Assembly (NCBI GenBank): GCA_003427395.1 | Contig: BFEA01000130.1 | Span: forward strand, 466,868-487,809 | Length of the DNA: 20,942 nucleotides | Reading direction: 5' to 3' | From: Chara braunii | Lineage: Eukaryota; Streptophyta; Charophyceae; Charales; Characeae | In this document: positions 1 through 9,223 of the stretch, in pieces | Position numbering within the stretch: the stretch's first letter is position 1 | Layout: each line of letters starts with the position of its first letter | Made by a program: the position numbers and the translations under genes | The notes under the pieces: generated by a model | Databases searched by the model: none | Seen by the model: only the letters and a program-made list of their open reading frames with translations | Told to the model about the DNA's origin: nothing

Positions 1-24
1 AAAAAACTTTTGTATATAAAACCG

Positions 25-44
25 GGAAACGGGCCCGGCGTCCC
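25..44 (-). repeat. Diverged copy of the GGAAAC...GCGTCCC tail motif
   Basis: This 20-base stretch reads GGAAACGGGCCCGGCGTCCC. It matches the motif at 1823 and 2106 apart from one missing C and two transitions. It is followed by ACATG in place of CATG. Strand is assigned from the copy at 1823, where a poly-A tract follows it on the minus strand. Here the minus-strand continuation is AT-rich (TTTTATATAC) without a clean poly-A. It is probably the end of an older minus-strand element extending to the right, whose body I do not recognise. Confidence 0.45.
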
Positions 45-50
45 TCACAT

Positions 51-951
51 GAATTCCGTAGCCAATCCAGGCTGGGAGAGGCACTTCCGGCTAGTCCCAT
101 CCCCAACCACGAACCTCCCACAATGAAGACACCTATCTTCAGCCCATCCCGTGCAAAACTGTAATTGCAAACCCTAGTCTATGTTAACACTGATGTACAA
201 TATAATCCCATTTCAATATATCGATTAATTCTATATTATCAAAAACAATCATACAAATTCCTGACCTATTCCCTGATACAATTATCATATCTCACTCTCT
301 CCTATCCAACAGCCAAAGGGAATTTCAGTCAAAAGTCGACAAAGGGAAACAAGCTTACTGAGGGTTGTAGTAGAAGAAGATTGTCCAGAATGATGTGCTT
401 GATGGGGGGCAACATCAAGCCGGTCATTCTGAATAATCTCCAAGATATCGTCCAATTATAGATACAACTTCAGTAATCATCCCTAGCCCTAAGCCAAAAA
501 CCATCGAAGTGATGGGCAGCAAGTCACCAATCTCTTCTTGCTCCACAACTATAACACCATAAACAATTTGCCCTAACTTATCTACGGAGCAGAAACCAGC
601 GGCAGTTTCCTGTACGCATTTGACTTAATCTGGGTATGGTATCAAGTTTTATATCAGGCAACCCCGAATTATGCACAGAACAAAAACGCCCTAATTTATC
701 AGAGTTGAGCAACAGGAAGCGTAGAAGCAAAGCAAATTTCCAATAAGTCGAATGTCCCACGGGTGAACATCAAGCCTGCCATTCTGGATGATAACAGGAA
801 GCATAGAACCAGGTAGGGACAGTCCCAAAATGAAAGACCTGATGTGGGCGGCAGCACCAGGCCCATCGTTCCAGGTGGTCCCCGCCACAACCTCTATTAT
901 CTTGTATCTATTTACAAACAGAATGGGGCATGTGGAATTCCTATTGGAAGT
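51..951. other. No gene seen; weak internal repetition
   Basis: Short open frames here are not protein-like and match nothing I recognise. Diverged internal repeats are visible. AACATCAAGCC followed by CATTCTG occurs at about 410-432 and 766-787. GCCCTAA(C/T)TTATC occurs at about 570 and 689. AACAGGAAGC(G/A)TAGAA occurs at about 710 and 793. These suggest old tandem or dispersed repeats. I see no RNA gene or promoter. Confidence 0.5.
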
Positions 952-1575
952 TGATGATGATAATAACGCATGTCCTCCTCGTCGATGATGATGATGATGA
1001 TGATGACACGCATATCACTAAAGCTCTCCACATACACGAGTAAACATTGTGCTTCTCGCCATCGTGGATTCTGGAAAGCAGAAAGCAGAAAGTTCCAGCC
1101 GCGCAGCAGATCGCTCCCAGTGCACTCTTCATTAGGTCACGGGTGCAAGCCACGAGCAATGGCCATACAAGTTATGGAGGAGAATTCAATATTGATGATG
1201 ATTATGACACGCATCATCCTGGTCAATGATGATGATGATGAGGGTGACACGCATGACACGAAAGCTCTCGCCATACACGGGTCAACAGTCTGCTACTCGC
1301 TACCGTAGATTGAGGAAGGCAGAAAGCTGAAAGTTTCTGCCGTTCAGCAGATTGCTCCCAATGCACTCTTCTTTTACGTCTATGTTAATAACACGTGTCA
1401 TCCTCGTCGATGATGATGATGATGATGATGATGATGATCACGATGATGATGATGATGACCAAAAAGTTCCTACCTTGCAGCAGATCGCTTCCAGTGCACT
1501 CTTCTTCAAATCACGAGCGCAAGCCAGCAGCAATGTTCATACAAGTTATGGAGGAAAAACCCAAATCACGTACAG
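952..1575. repeat. Three tandem copies of a ~200-240 bp unit carrying (GAT)n
   Basis: Three diverged copies follow each other: about 952-1192, 1193-1387 and 1388-1575. Each opens with a GAT microsatellite (984-1006, about 1227-1241, and 1409-1438 continuing to 1459). Each continues through a shared GCAGATYGCT(T)CCA.TGCACTCTTC block, near 1107, 1347 and 1482. Copies 1 and 3 also share ACAAGTTATGGAGGA, near 1167 and 1540. The middle copy lacks this last segment, and copy 3 lacks the part before the GCAGATCGCT block. Overlapping open frames here encode only runs of Asp, Ser or Met from GAT and are not genes. Confidence 0.8.
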
Positions 1576-1794
1576 CTGACAGAAGGTCGTAACTCCTCTG
1601 CTAAAAGTTAGAGGTTCTCCTCATCGAAGGCTCCGTATCTGAGACCAGGGAGCAAGCCCTGACCGGTTCATAATACTGATATGAGGGGTGTCGTCCAAGT
1701 TCTGCCCTCACCTGCCATGCGGCATGGAGGAGGGCCAAGAGCAGAATGCGACGATCACTATCAAGGTGCCGGAGCGTAACCCTCCCCACAATAC

Positions 1795-1846
1795 TTTTTT
1801 TTTTTTTTTTTTTTTTTTTGCTGGAAACCGGGTCCAGCGTCCCATG
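1795..1846 (-). repeat. Poly-T (25 nt) joined to the tail motif: 3' end of a minus-strand retroelement
   Basis: The plus strand has T25 at 1795-1819, then GC, then the 24-base motif GGAAACCGGG...GCGTCCCATG at 1823-1846. Read on the minus strand this is a conserved end followed by a 25-nt poly-A, the expected 3' terminus of a LINE or LINE-mobilised SINE. The body would extend right (about 1847-2100). I recognise no coding there and see no clear target-site duplication. Confidence 0.6.
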
Positions 1847-2105
1847 TCTGCTCAATTTTCCTTACCAAACCCTACAGCAGGGTTGGGAGCTGGGGGGAGA
1901 ACCACCGGGGGACACCAGTATAGTCTCCCTCCTTTCCCTAGCCCCTGCCATCCTTCTACTGTCCTTCTATTCTAGTGTCTATCTGGCGTCTATTATGTCT
2001 AAATCAGAGAATGGACTCACTAAGAGCCCTGGACTTGAGACTTTTTTTAAAACTTCCACCAACGAGTCTTTAAAAAAAAATCCCCCCTTTTGGTGGACTG
2101 CTGCA

Positions 2106-2129
2106 GGAAACCGGGTCCAGCGTCCCATG
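2106..2129 (-). repeat. Exact second copy of the tail motif
   Basis: This stretch is identical over 24 bases to 1823-1846 and has the same orientation. On the minus strand it lies downstream of the LINE-1 reverse transcriptase, so it may mark the 3' end of LINE-1. No poly-A follows directly (minus-strand TGCAGCAGTCC comes next), so this assignment is inference. Confidence 0.55.
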
Positions 2130-2177
2130 GATAACACATTTATCTCTACACTACATTGGTGGGGTGGCCTCAATTAA

Positions 2178-2420
2178 ACTAAGAGGCCAGAACAGAAGAT
2201 GATGGAAGAATAGGAGAACAGAATGACAGAATAACAAAATGACAGAAAAACAGCATGACCAAACTAGGAAGAGTCAGAAGGCACAACAAGGAACAGAAAG
2301 AGACAGAAAGGAACAGAGAGCAGGGAAAACCGAAAGGCAGGAAAAACAGAAGGCAAGAGAAAGAAATGCAAGGAAATGCAGAGAGTGGAATCTGCTGAAA
2401 ATTTCTCAGGGGGGGGGGGG
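2178..2420. repeat. Purine-rich ACAGAA-type low-complexity tract and G runs
   Basis: The plus strand from about 2178 to 2395 is almost all A and G, with recurring CAGAA and GACAGAA words. Poly-G runs follow, at about 2409-2420 and 2441-2450. Given the minus-strand LINE next to it, this is likely a pyrimidine-rich 3' untranslated region of LINE-1. The 76-residue plus-strand open frame (2239-2469) is Lys/Arg/Gln/Glu-rich purely from base composition. Confidence 0.6.
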
Positions 2421-2591
2421 ACTTCCTCCAGCGCCAGTGGGGGGGGGGAAGGGATCTACAAATTCTTGAGCCGGGCGTAATCTCTCACTGGGGTCGAGGT
2501 TTGTCCATTCGTGGAAGATCAGCTGATAGTCTCTTGCTATCGCAGTCCGGTGTCCTTCTTGCCGTTCTCCTTCCTGCTGGCGATCCCCAGA

Positions 2592-5500
2592 TCATCTTAC
2601 CTCCGCCACCCATCCATTTCTTTCCCCTCCCAACCAATCCTGACTGAATCGTGAGATGATCCTGTGGATATCTTGCCAAGAATTCATTTGGTCGAGTTTA
2701 TCCCTGGCTGTCTCCCATTGGGCGGCGATTTCGTGTTGGAATAACAAGCATAACTGTTTTGTGACTTCACCTTCTTCGACCCGTGCCCCTTCTATTTCCA
2801 ATATACATCGTTTCCACCAGATGACCCACAGGACTGTCCGCCTGCCTAAATGGAACATGTTCTCCTCGAATGTATTTCCCCGAATCGGGGGGTAATGCCC
2901 TAGTAATATCGCCCTCCATTCCCATGGCTATTCTGCCCCGGGAACAATGTGTCGCCAGATCCTGTCCCAACTCCTCCAGAACAAAACTGTGGCCGGACAT
3001 TAGAGAAAGATGTGTTCAATTGTTTCAGCCCGTTTCCTCCCTGGATAGCTCAAGAGAAAGTTGTGGCACCAGGGTAATGCCCGGCCTTGCTGTTCCAAGC
3101 GGGTATGCTCTATCAGCCAATCATTTGTTGGCAGGCATCGGTGTGCTATCTGGCACTGAAGGGCTGAAATCTTAGCAGGTCTATGCCCGTAGTGAGCGAA
3201 CCATCGAATAGGCTTGAGCAAATCGCGGTCCACATTGAGATGTCGATACCACCTGTCCACAACTAGCTCCCGCAGTCTTCGCTTAGGACGGAGCATACGG
3301 TAGACTGATTTGGTTTTCANNTTATATAGTGTTAGNTNTTTAACCGGCCCTTGCCNANTCGTGACTTCCTGGGACCAATGNCANTCGTCGGGGTCGAAGG
3401 GAAGTTCCTCAATCGGGGTCATTGGGCGGTAGACACATCGACTTCTGCCGTTATCCAGAACTCTAATGCGATATATGCTCGTTCTGTCTTTCCAGATGAA
3501 GGGATCCTGGCTGCCCCGTAGTGTGTCATCCCTTTGGACTGAGAAGATCTCGATTAGTGCCTGTGTTGGATTGGTTATATGTACTTGCCCTATCTCCTTC
3601 TCGTGATCGGGTAAACCTACCCAGTCTCCTTCTTTCAATTGAGGGCCTTTTCGAAGGATGCTATACCATTGGAGAGGGAAACTCTCGATGAGGTCATTTA
3701 GCGTCGATTCCTTGAGATGATAGTAGCGCAGCCATGCACGCATCCTCTCTATACTCTTCCACCCTCTTTCCTCTACATCCCACAGGTCCCCTACCCTACA
3801 AGCGCCATGTTTAACCCAGCCTTTCTAAGGGGTGTCTGAGTTGCATCTTACCTGGCCCAAAGCATCCGTAATCAGACGATTTCCAAACAACGGTTGTCTG
3901 AAAATTTCTTCCCATCGATCCGGAATCTATCAGTCGGGGGGCGGGAGCTTCCTCCATGTGCGTAATAAGCGCAGCCAGTGTTTGTCCGCAGGGTCCCCGT
4001 TCTTGTATTTCCTTGGTAGCCTCCAACGTCGGTCCTGCAGCCATACTAGGGGGTCGGTCTCCGGGGGGGCTTCTGGTGCCAGGGCAGCGATTTGTGTCAG
4101 GGCCAGGGGGGGCCAGGGGGAAGACTGTGAAAAGATGATATGTTGAAGCCAACGTAGTGTGAGGGTCTGGGATTGTGTGGTTGGGTCCACAATTCCTAGT
4201 CCTTCTCTGGGCTTGGGCTGAATCACTGAGTCCCATGCTACTCGACTGATTGCATGGGGGGCGTTACTGTCTCCTCTCCAGAGGAAAGCTGCTAACTGTT
4301 GTTTGAGTGACCTAAGCCCCCCCTTCACTCATGGGCCATATAATAGATTTGTACCAGAGTGTGGCCAGAACCACATTATTGATGACCAGAGCCCGCCCAA
4401 ATAACGACGTATGCTTTTTATTCCATTGTTTCAGTTTGGCGTGTGCTGGTCCTGCCAGTCAGTCGTCATTGGTCGCCGGCATCCCTTTTGCTGTAATGAG
4501 AGCCCCCAAAATTCTTAGAGGGTCTTTCAGGGGAAGCCATGTGATTCGCGGATTTTTGGGGGGCCTTCCTCCTTGATGGTGCATCCACCATCCAATAGTC
4601 TTTTGTCCCCTGTTTACTGTCATATCGGATAGTTGGCAGAACCGGTTCATAAGTTTTTGGATTTCTTTCATGTTCAGGTCTATCGCTTCCATCATTATGG
4701 TGAGGTCATCAGCGAAAAAGGAGCAGATCGGTATTGCCTCCTCCGGGATATTAGTGATCTTAATGCGAAAGAGGTTCTTGTTGTGCCTAAGGTTGGCCGA
4801 AAGTGTTTCCATTATTACCAAAAACAGATAGGGAGCGATGGGGTCCCCTTGTCTTACTGACCTTTGAAGCTCGAAGGGGGGCGCTATCGACCCATTGACC
4901 TGCACGCAGGTGGTGGCGTTACGGTGGAGGATCTTGACCCAACGCGGAAAGAGTGGGCCAAAATTCATTTTTTCCAGGCATTTGTCCAGAAATTTTCAGT
5001 CAACGTGGTTTTAGGCTTTCTCAAAGTCAATGAATATGATGACCGCTTTTGCTTTGTGTCGTTGGGCTAGTTGGACCACCTCGTTAACAAGCAAGATATT
5101 TTCTTGTATATTCCTTCATGCCATGAACCTTGTCTGAACTGGGTGTATGACGTCTTCTAAAACAGTCGCCATACGGTTTGCCAGAGCTTTGGAAATCATT
5201 TTGTAGACTACTGCAAACAATGTACTTGGTCTGTAATTTCTAATGTTCATTTTGTCACCCTTTTTATATAGTAATGATAGCACATCTTTACCCATAATTT
5301 TCCCCATTTCTCCTGCATTCCACACCTCCTGATAATATTCTCATAAGTCCGTGCTCAAAACTGGTCACATGGCTTCCCAAAATTCCTTGGGGAAGCCATC
5401 TATGCCAGGGGGGGTTTCCTCTTTCATTTGGAGGAGTGTTGTCCAAATTTCAATTTTAGAAAGTGCTTCCTCCAGCTGTTCTCGCTGTTGTGGGGAGAGG

Positions 5501-6939
5501 TGTCGATCCATTGACATCAAGAAGTCCTTCAGTTCCCTGTCCCCCCTTTCTTCTTGTGATGGTGGGATCTGAGATGTATATAGCTGTTTATAAAAGGTCC
5601 TTGTGATTAATGTTGAATGTGCTGTATCAGTCGCTATGATATCCCCGTTATCCGAGTCAAAGAGTGCTTCGATGACTATCCGTCGGGCCCGTGCTGTGGC
5701 CATGGAGAAGAAATGAGTGTCCATGGTAGCTTCCTGAGTAAATTTGGTAATTTTTCCCCGAATTCTGATCCCTTGCCATCTATGTAATGCGTATTGTAGG
5801 AGTCGGTCTTTAATATTTTGTACAGCGGTTATGAGAGATTGCGAGTCTGTCTGTTGTTCCAGGGTTAATAGTTCCTTATGGGTAGACATCTCTTGCTGTT
5901 GCCGTAGGGCTGCTTTAGCTTTGGATAAGTCCTTGCATTTTTTTGCTAGGTAGATTAGGCCGTTGTTAAACCATGTTAGGAGTGAGTCGAAAAGATGCCT
6001 TTGTTGGCGCCAAAAGTTTCATTCCTGACGGACCATCTGTGTGAAAGTGGAGTCCTTAAGAAGGGAGGTGTTTAATTTATACAAACCTGGACCCTGGTCG
6101 GGCCTTTTCCTTATTGTCCGTATTATTCCGCACGTCTTATGGTCTAGACCTGGATGCGGACTTCGTGGGAGGATTAGTGACCAGCGCAAAGCTCCTTCTA
6201 GGTCATTGGAGATAAGGATAAGGTCTATCCAAGATTTAGATAGTCGTGCCAGGTCATTATCCCTGACGCATGTAAAGGATCGCGCCTGGGGGTGTAATCG
6301 ACGAAATGTGTCAAAGATTGAAAGTGTTTCACAGAGTTCTGCTATCATTCATTCATCCTCTACTGCGGCGAAGGAGGGGGAATCTTGAGCGTTCCATCTA
6401 TCCAAGTTCCTGTCGGGGGTAACATTAAAGTCCCCTGCGATAATTAGGGGGATGCCCTCCGGCACTTGTGTAGCCAGTGTTCCCAAAAATTTCCTTCGTT
6501 TTCCTACTGTGTTGGGTGAATAAATGCACAGTACGCACAGTAGCTCCAGTTCCAGCATACCAAGGACATATGCCCATCGTCCCTCTTCTTCATCTACGAC
6601 CCAATGCACCGGCTGAAATCTGGAGTCCGGGGGGACCCAGATTGCTACTCCGGCTGAGCCTGGTCTGGGTGCGTGGGCTCTAAATGTTGTGTGAGGCCAA
6701 ACCATTTTTTGTGCTCTGTTATGTTCTGGAGTGTCCTGAAGGTGGGTTTCCTGGACGCAGATTACGTCCGACCATCGTCTGCCTCCTACTCCTCTGAGTT
6801 GATCCCAAATGGCCTGATGCTTTTCTAGTTTGCTTGAAGCTAGACCATTTACATTAACGGACCGTAGATCAAGGTCGGCCGAGCTAACACATTTTTTCCA
6901 TGTCGGATTCCTGCAATATAATGTTTTTAGACCATCCAT
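2592..6939 (-). pseudogene. LINE-1 ORF2 (endonuclease + reverse transcriptase), multiply inactivated
   Basis: In an intact element this protein nicks target DNA and copies element RNA into it. Endonuclease blocks run from 6939 to about 6019: VNVNGL, CVQETHL, IYSPN, IIAGDFN, then SWIDLILIS and LDHK. The reverse transcriptase covers about 5889-4200: TPPGIDGFPKEFW, LYKKGDKMNIRNYRP, FIDFEKA (motif A), RQGDPIAPYLF (motif B) and FFADDL (catalytic motif C). A zinc-binding tail (about 3300-2900) has WCHNF and ETIEHIFL followed by CP. All fragments from 6939 to 4459 share one frame and all from 4328 to 2592 share another, so there is one frameshift, at the 7-G run 4317-4323. In-frame stops lie at 6349, 6019, 5365, 5341, 5116, 5011, 4996, 4459, 3930, 3927, 3825, 3000, 2928 and 2592. 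At about 1,450 codons it is near full length. Confidence 0.9.
3320..3384. other. Ambiguous bases (N)
   Basis: Eight N calls lie at 3320, 3321, 3336, 3338, 3356, 3358, 3381 and 3384, inside the C-terminal part of LINE-1 ORF2. Single scattered Ns imply low-quality or collapsed-repeat consensus rather than a scaffold gap. Residues there cannot be read. Confidence 0.95.
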
Positions 6940-6981
6940 TTACTGCTTATCATTTTTCTACGACCGCATGTGAATAAGACC

Positions 6982-7341
6982 TCATAGTGGATGCCATTGC
7001 CTGACATCCCATCTGTTTAGATGTAGGACCTTTTTCTGGACCATCTGGCAGAGGTGGCTGCAGACGTCGTCTTCAGACCAAAATTCACTGGCCTTAACTT
7101 TTGCGCACTGCAGGTCCAGGAGAGCATTGTGGCTGTACCAGCCGAGGCTGGCAGACTTACTAGGATCAAAGAGCAGGTAAAGGTCGTTCTTTGCCATTTG
7201 CTCGTCGCAATCTTCGAATCTCAAGCCTGCCTTGGCCCCAGGGGCGTAGTGCTTGGGGATAAAGGTACGCATTTGAGAGGAGAAGGCTTTGGCATTTTTT
7301 CATTTGTCGCCTTCCTGGGACACGAATTCCCATCCGTGTAA
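6982..7341 (-). pseudogene. Open fragment upstream of LINE-1 ORF2, family unknown
   Basis: The frame has ordinary protein composition. Notable segments are a GWEFVSQ start near 7330, AFSSQMRTFIPKHY, and a Trp/Cys/His-containing end (EFWSEDDVCSHLCQM, RWDVRQWHPL). It carries one TGA at 7300-7302 and ends in TGA at 6982-6984. The same frame then passes two more stops and runs into ORF2, so it may be the end of an ORF1 or an N-terminal extension of ORF2. I do not recognise the domain. It has no glycine-rich or zinc-knuckle signature like LINE-2 ORF1. A captured host exon is also possible. Confidence 0.5.
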
Positions 7342-7897
7342 CATATTTTATTTACATAAATCAATTTCGATTACTTTATGTTTCCTATGTTCAATATATG
7401 GTTATTATTCATGTGAATAAAAACTCTAGTATAAAATGTCTCCAAAAAGAATAAAGGATAAAATCCTTGTTTAAGCTCATTCTTTTTTTAAATTAAATTC
7501 ATTTAACAAAAATAGGAATAAGTTTATTACCAACGAACACACGAGATAATAACAAAAATTGCTCCTACGATGACATGAAAACCATTTGGATTGGAAATGG
7601 AACCGAAGGCTAGTAGCCGAACACAAAACACAGGCACACGAGTGCAAGCAAATGTGTAACTCGAAAATATTGAACCCATAATAAGATAGGAAGAAGTACA
7701 AATGAGTTTCACCATAGACAGTGGCTATGGAGTAGCACGAACTATCGCCCTCTGGGGTGATAGTTAGTCTGGCGCCCTCGACCGGGTTCGGCTGGAGCCA
7801 GCACCCAGCCTCGTCAGGAGGGAAAAATCCTCCTTTCGCCTCCCGTAATGTGTCATGTGGCATATGGGCAGGCATTTTTTTTGTTATTGTTCGTGTC
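7342..7897. other. A+T-rich spacer, no gene seen
   Basis: There is no coding signature on either strand. The long minus-strand open frame (7477-7908) is mostly hydrophobic residues from T-rich codons and lacks any recognisable motif. A GC-rich island at about 7745-7850 (GGCGCCCTCGACCGGGTTCGG) looks like part of some repeat, but I cannot assign it. Confidence 0.5.
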
Positions 7898-8042
7898 CTT
7901 ATCATCATCCTCCCTCCTTATCCTCCTCCTCCCCTCTCCACTCATCCTTCTCCCTCCTCCTCCCTCCTCTTCTTCCTCCTCTTCCTCCTCTTCCTCGTCT
8001 TCCTCCTCTTCCTCCACCTCCTCCCTCACCCTTCCTCCTATC
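7898..8042. repeat. Polypyrimidine (CCT/CTT)n tract
   Basis: The plus strand is nearly pure C/T for about 145 bases, built from CCTCCT and CTTCCT words. All three plus-strand frames and the minus-strand Gly/Arg-rich frame are open because of this composition. It is low-complexity sequence with triplex potential, not coding. Confidence 0.85.
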
Positions 8043-8156
8043 TCCTGCTGTCATGAGCCTTGTGACACGCCGGCAAATGTCGCCCAAGAAGTGGAATTGC
8101 ATATTGGGTGTTAGAACCAACGTGAAGCGGAAAAAGAAAAAAACAATACGAGTATT

Positions 8157-8212
8157 AAATTAAATTAAAAAAAAGAAAAAAGAAAAAATAAATAAAGAGA
8201 GAAATAAAAAAT
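8157..8212. repeat. A-rich low-complexity tract upstream of the U6 copy
   Basis: Runs of A broken by single T or G occupy this stretch. It is the kind of A/T-rich site used by LINE endonucleases, and it occupies the place where a U6 promoter would be. Confidence 0.7.
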
Positions 8213-8216
8213 AGAC

Positions 8217-8327
8217 GTGCCCAATCCTCTGGGACATCCGTTAAAACTGGAACGACACAAAGAATGAAGATTACCATGGTCCCTGCGCAAGGATGACACA
8301 CGCATATATATCGAGAAATGGTCCAAA
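8217..8327 (+). pseudogene. U6: U6 spliceosomal snRNA pseudogene
   Basis: U6 is the catalytic RNA of the spliceosome. Long blocks match plant U6: GGGACATCC at 8231-8239, CCCTGCGCAAGGATGACAC at 8281-8299, and ATCGAGAAATGGTCCAAA at 8310-8327, in the right order and near-normal spacing (111 versus about 102 nt). It is broken in key places. The ACAGAGA box reads ACAAAGA (8257-8263), with an insertion after it. The catalytic AGC triad reads ACC (8273-8275). Two small insertions follow the GACAC block. The terminal T run needed for pol III termination is replaced by TGATT. An A-rich tract follows at 8331-8352, and no plant upstream element or TATA box is visible. This points to a retro-copied, non-functional pseudogene. 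Confidence 0.93.
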
Positions 8328-8330
8328 TGA

Positions 8331-8353
8331 TTAAAAAAAAAAATAAAAAAAAT
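8331..8353 (+). repeat. A-rich 3' tail of the U6 copy, with possible duplication of the target site
   Basis: Eleven A (with TT before) are followed by TAAAAAAAAT. AAATAAAAAAT at 8202-8212, just before U6, resembles AAATAAAAAAAAT at 8341-8353 after it. This could be a target-site duplication, but the sequence is too simple to be sure. Confidence 0.45.
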
Positions 8354-8370
8354 GTGTGCAGTATTTCATT

Positions 8371-8710
8371 CATCTGGTCCCATCTGGTCCCATCTGGTCC
8401 CATCTAGTTCCATCTGGTCCCGTCTGGTCCCATCTGCTCCCATCTCGTCCCATCTGGTTCCGTCTGGTCCTGTCTGGTCCAAGCTGACTCCATTGTCCGT
8501 ATGTCAACAGTTCAGGGGTAAGCCAACTGAGCTTTTCATTCATCTGGTCCCATTTGGTCCCATGTGGTTCCATCTGGTTCCGTCTGGTCCCATCTGCTCC
8601 CATCTGCTCCCATCTCGTCCCATCTGGTTCCATCTGGTCCCGTCTGGTCCCATCTGACTGCATTGTCCGTATGTCAACAGTTCAGTGGTGTGCCAACTGA
8701 GCCTGGCCCG
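8371..8710. repeat. 10-bp minisatellite (CATCTGGTCC) in two 170-bp higher-order units
   Basis: Twelve decamers in perfect 10-bp phase (8371-8490) are followed by a 50-base linker (8491-8540: CATTGTCCGTATGTCAACAG...TTTTCATT). The pattern then repeats with twelve decamers (8541-8660) and a near-identical linker (8661-8710). The repeat period is exactly 170 bp. Decamer variants (CATCTGCTCC, CATCTCGTCC, CGTCTGGTCC) occur in a similar order in both units, so the whole 170-bp unit was duplicated after the decamers diverged. Open frames on both strands (Ser/Pro/Val or Gly/Thr/Arg/Asp/Gln/Met repeats) are by-products. Confidence 0.93.
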
Positions 8711-9172
8711 TCGGTGGTTGCGTTTCATCTTCGTGTTGCATCGACCGCCACTCGTCTCCCCAACGTCTCCCCCTACATCTCTCATACCTCTGCCGTACCT
8801 CTGTCGTGCCTCTGCGCTACCTCCCCCTACCTCCCCCTACCTCGCCCAAGCCTCCCCCAGGCCTCCTTCGTCCCTCCTCCCGTCCCTCTACGACCTCTGC
8901 AGCTGCCCCCCTTGGCCGCCGTCCTCCCTGCTTTTGTTCTTATCCACCTCTGTTAGATCGTTACTTCCTACTTGCCCTCTTTAACCGGAAGAGAGCTCTC
9001 TCGCCATTCGTTTTAATTCCTCTTCTGTTCTCCTCTGAATCTGTTGGAAGTCTTGTGATGATGTGATTGAAATGCCTAAACGTAAGAAGCGTGTTTGGCA
9101 AGTCTTGTGATGTGATCCCCCATTCGTAAATAAGCGTGTTAAGGCAACCCTTGCGATTCCCCTCCTCCCCGT
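8711..9172. other. No gene seen; C/T-rich then unique sequence
   Basis: Much of 8745-8935 is pyrimidine-rich (CTCCCC, CTACCTC words), giving Pro/Ser/Leu-rich open frames in all three plus frames with no domain motif. AGTCTTGTGATG occurs twice (about 9048 and 9099), in a small duplicated segment. Confidence 0.5.
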
Positions 9173-9223
9173 CCCCCCCCCCCCCCCCCCCCCCCCCTCT
9201 GCCCCCCCCCCCCCCCCCCCCCT

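Larger units (their letters stand above)
2106..7341 (-). mobile_element. LINE-1: degraded L1-type non-LTR retrotransposon
   Basis: The element reads on the minus strand. An open fragment of unknown family (7341-6982) comes first, then APE-type endonuclease, reverse transcriptase and a C-terminal zinc-binding domain. That is the standard order for plant L1/RTE-like ORF2 proteins. The 3' boundary is placed at the tail motif by inference. The 5' boundary is placed where coding character stops and A+T-rich DNA begins. No target-site duplication was found. It cannot be autonomous because ORF2 is multiply broken. Confidence 0.75.

Noticed and set aside
165-461. 98-residue open frame near the window start
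   Set aside because: No motif, lies in diverged repeat DNA, and composition is unremarkable for a chance frame.
3811-4236. 141-residue minus-strand open frame overlapping LINE-1 ORF2
   Set aside because: It is an out-of-frame shadow; the true frame there carries the LINE-like residues despite stops at 3930, 3927 and 3825.
3000-6351. Alternative genetic code with TGA as a sense codon, because TGA dominates the in-frame stops
   Set aside because: TAG and TAA also interrupt the frame, ORF fragments elsewhere end normally, and C-to-T decay explains the pattern more simply.
7755-7810. Possible second tRNA-like head (ATAGTTAGTCTGG and CCGGGTTCGGCTGG)
   Set aside because: Box A needs an extra base, box B matches poorly, and there is no anticodon arm or clear end.
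8310-8400. Origin of the CATCTGGTCC minisatellite from the U6 3' end (ATGGTCCAAA)
   Set aside because: Only a five- or six-base overlap; chance is sufficient.
8371-8710. CRISPR-like array
   Set aside because: Repeats are contiguous decamers with a repeated linker, not direct repeats with unique spacers, and the context is eukaryotic.
8352-8785. Repetitive open frames on both strands over the decamer minisatellite
   Set aside because: A 10-bp unit without stops opens all frames; peptides simply cycle the repeat.
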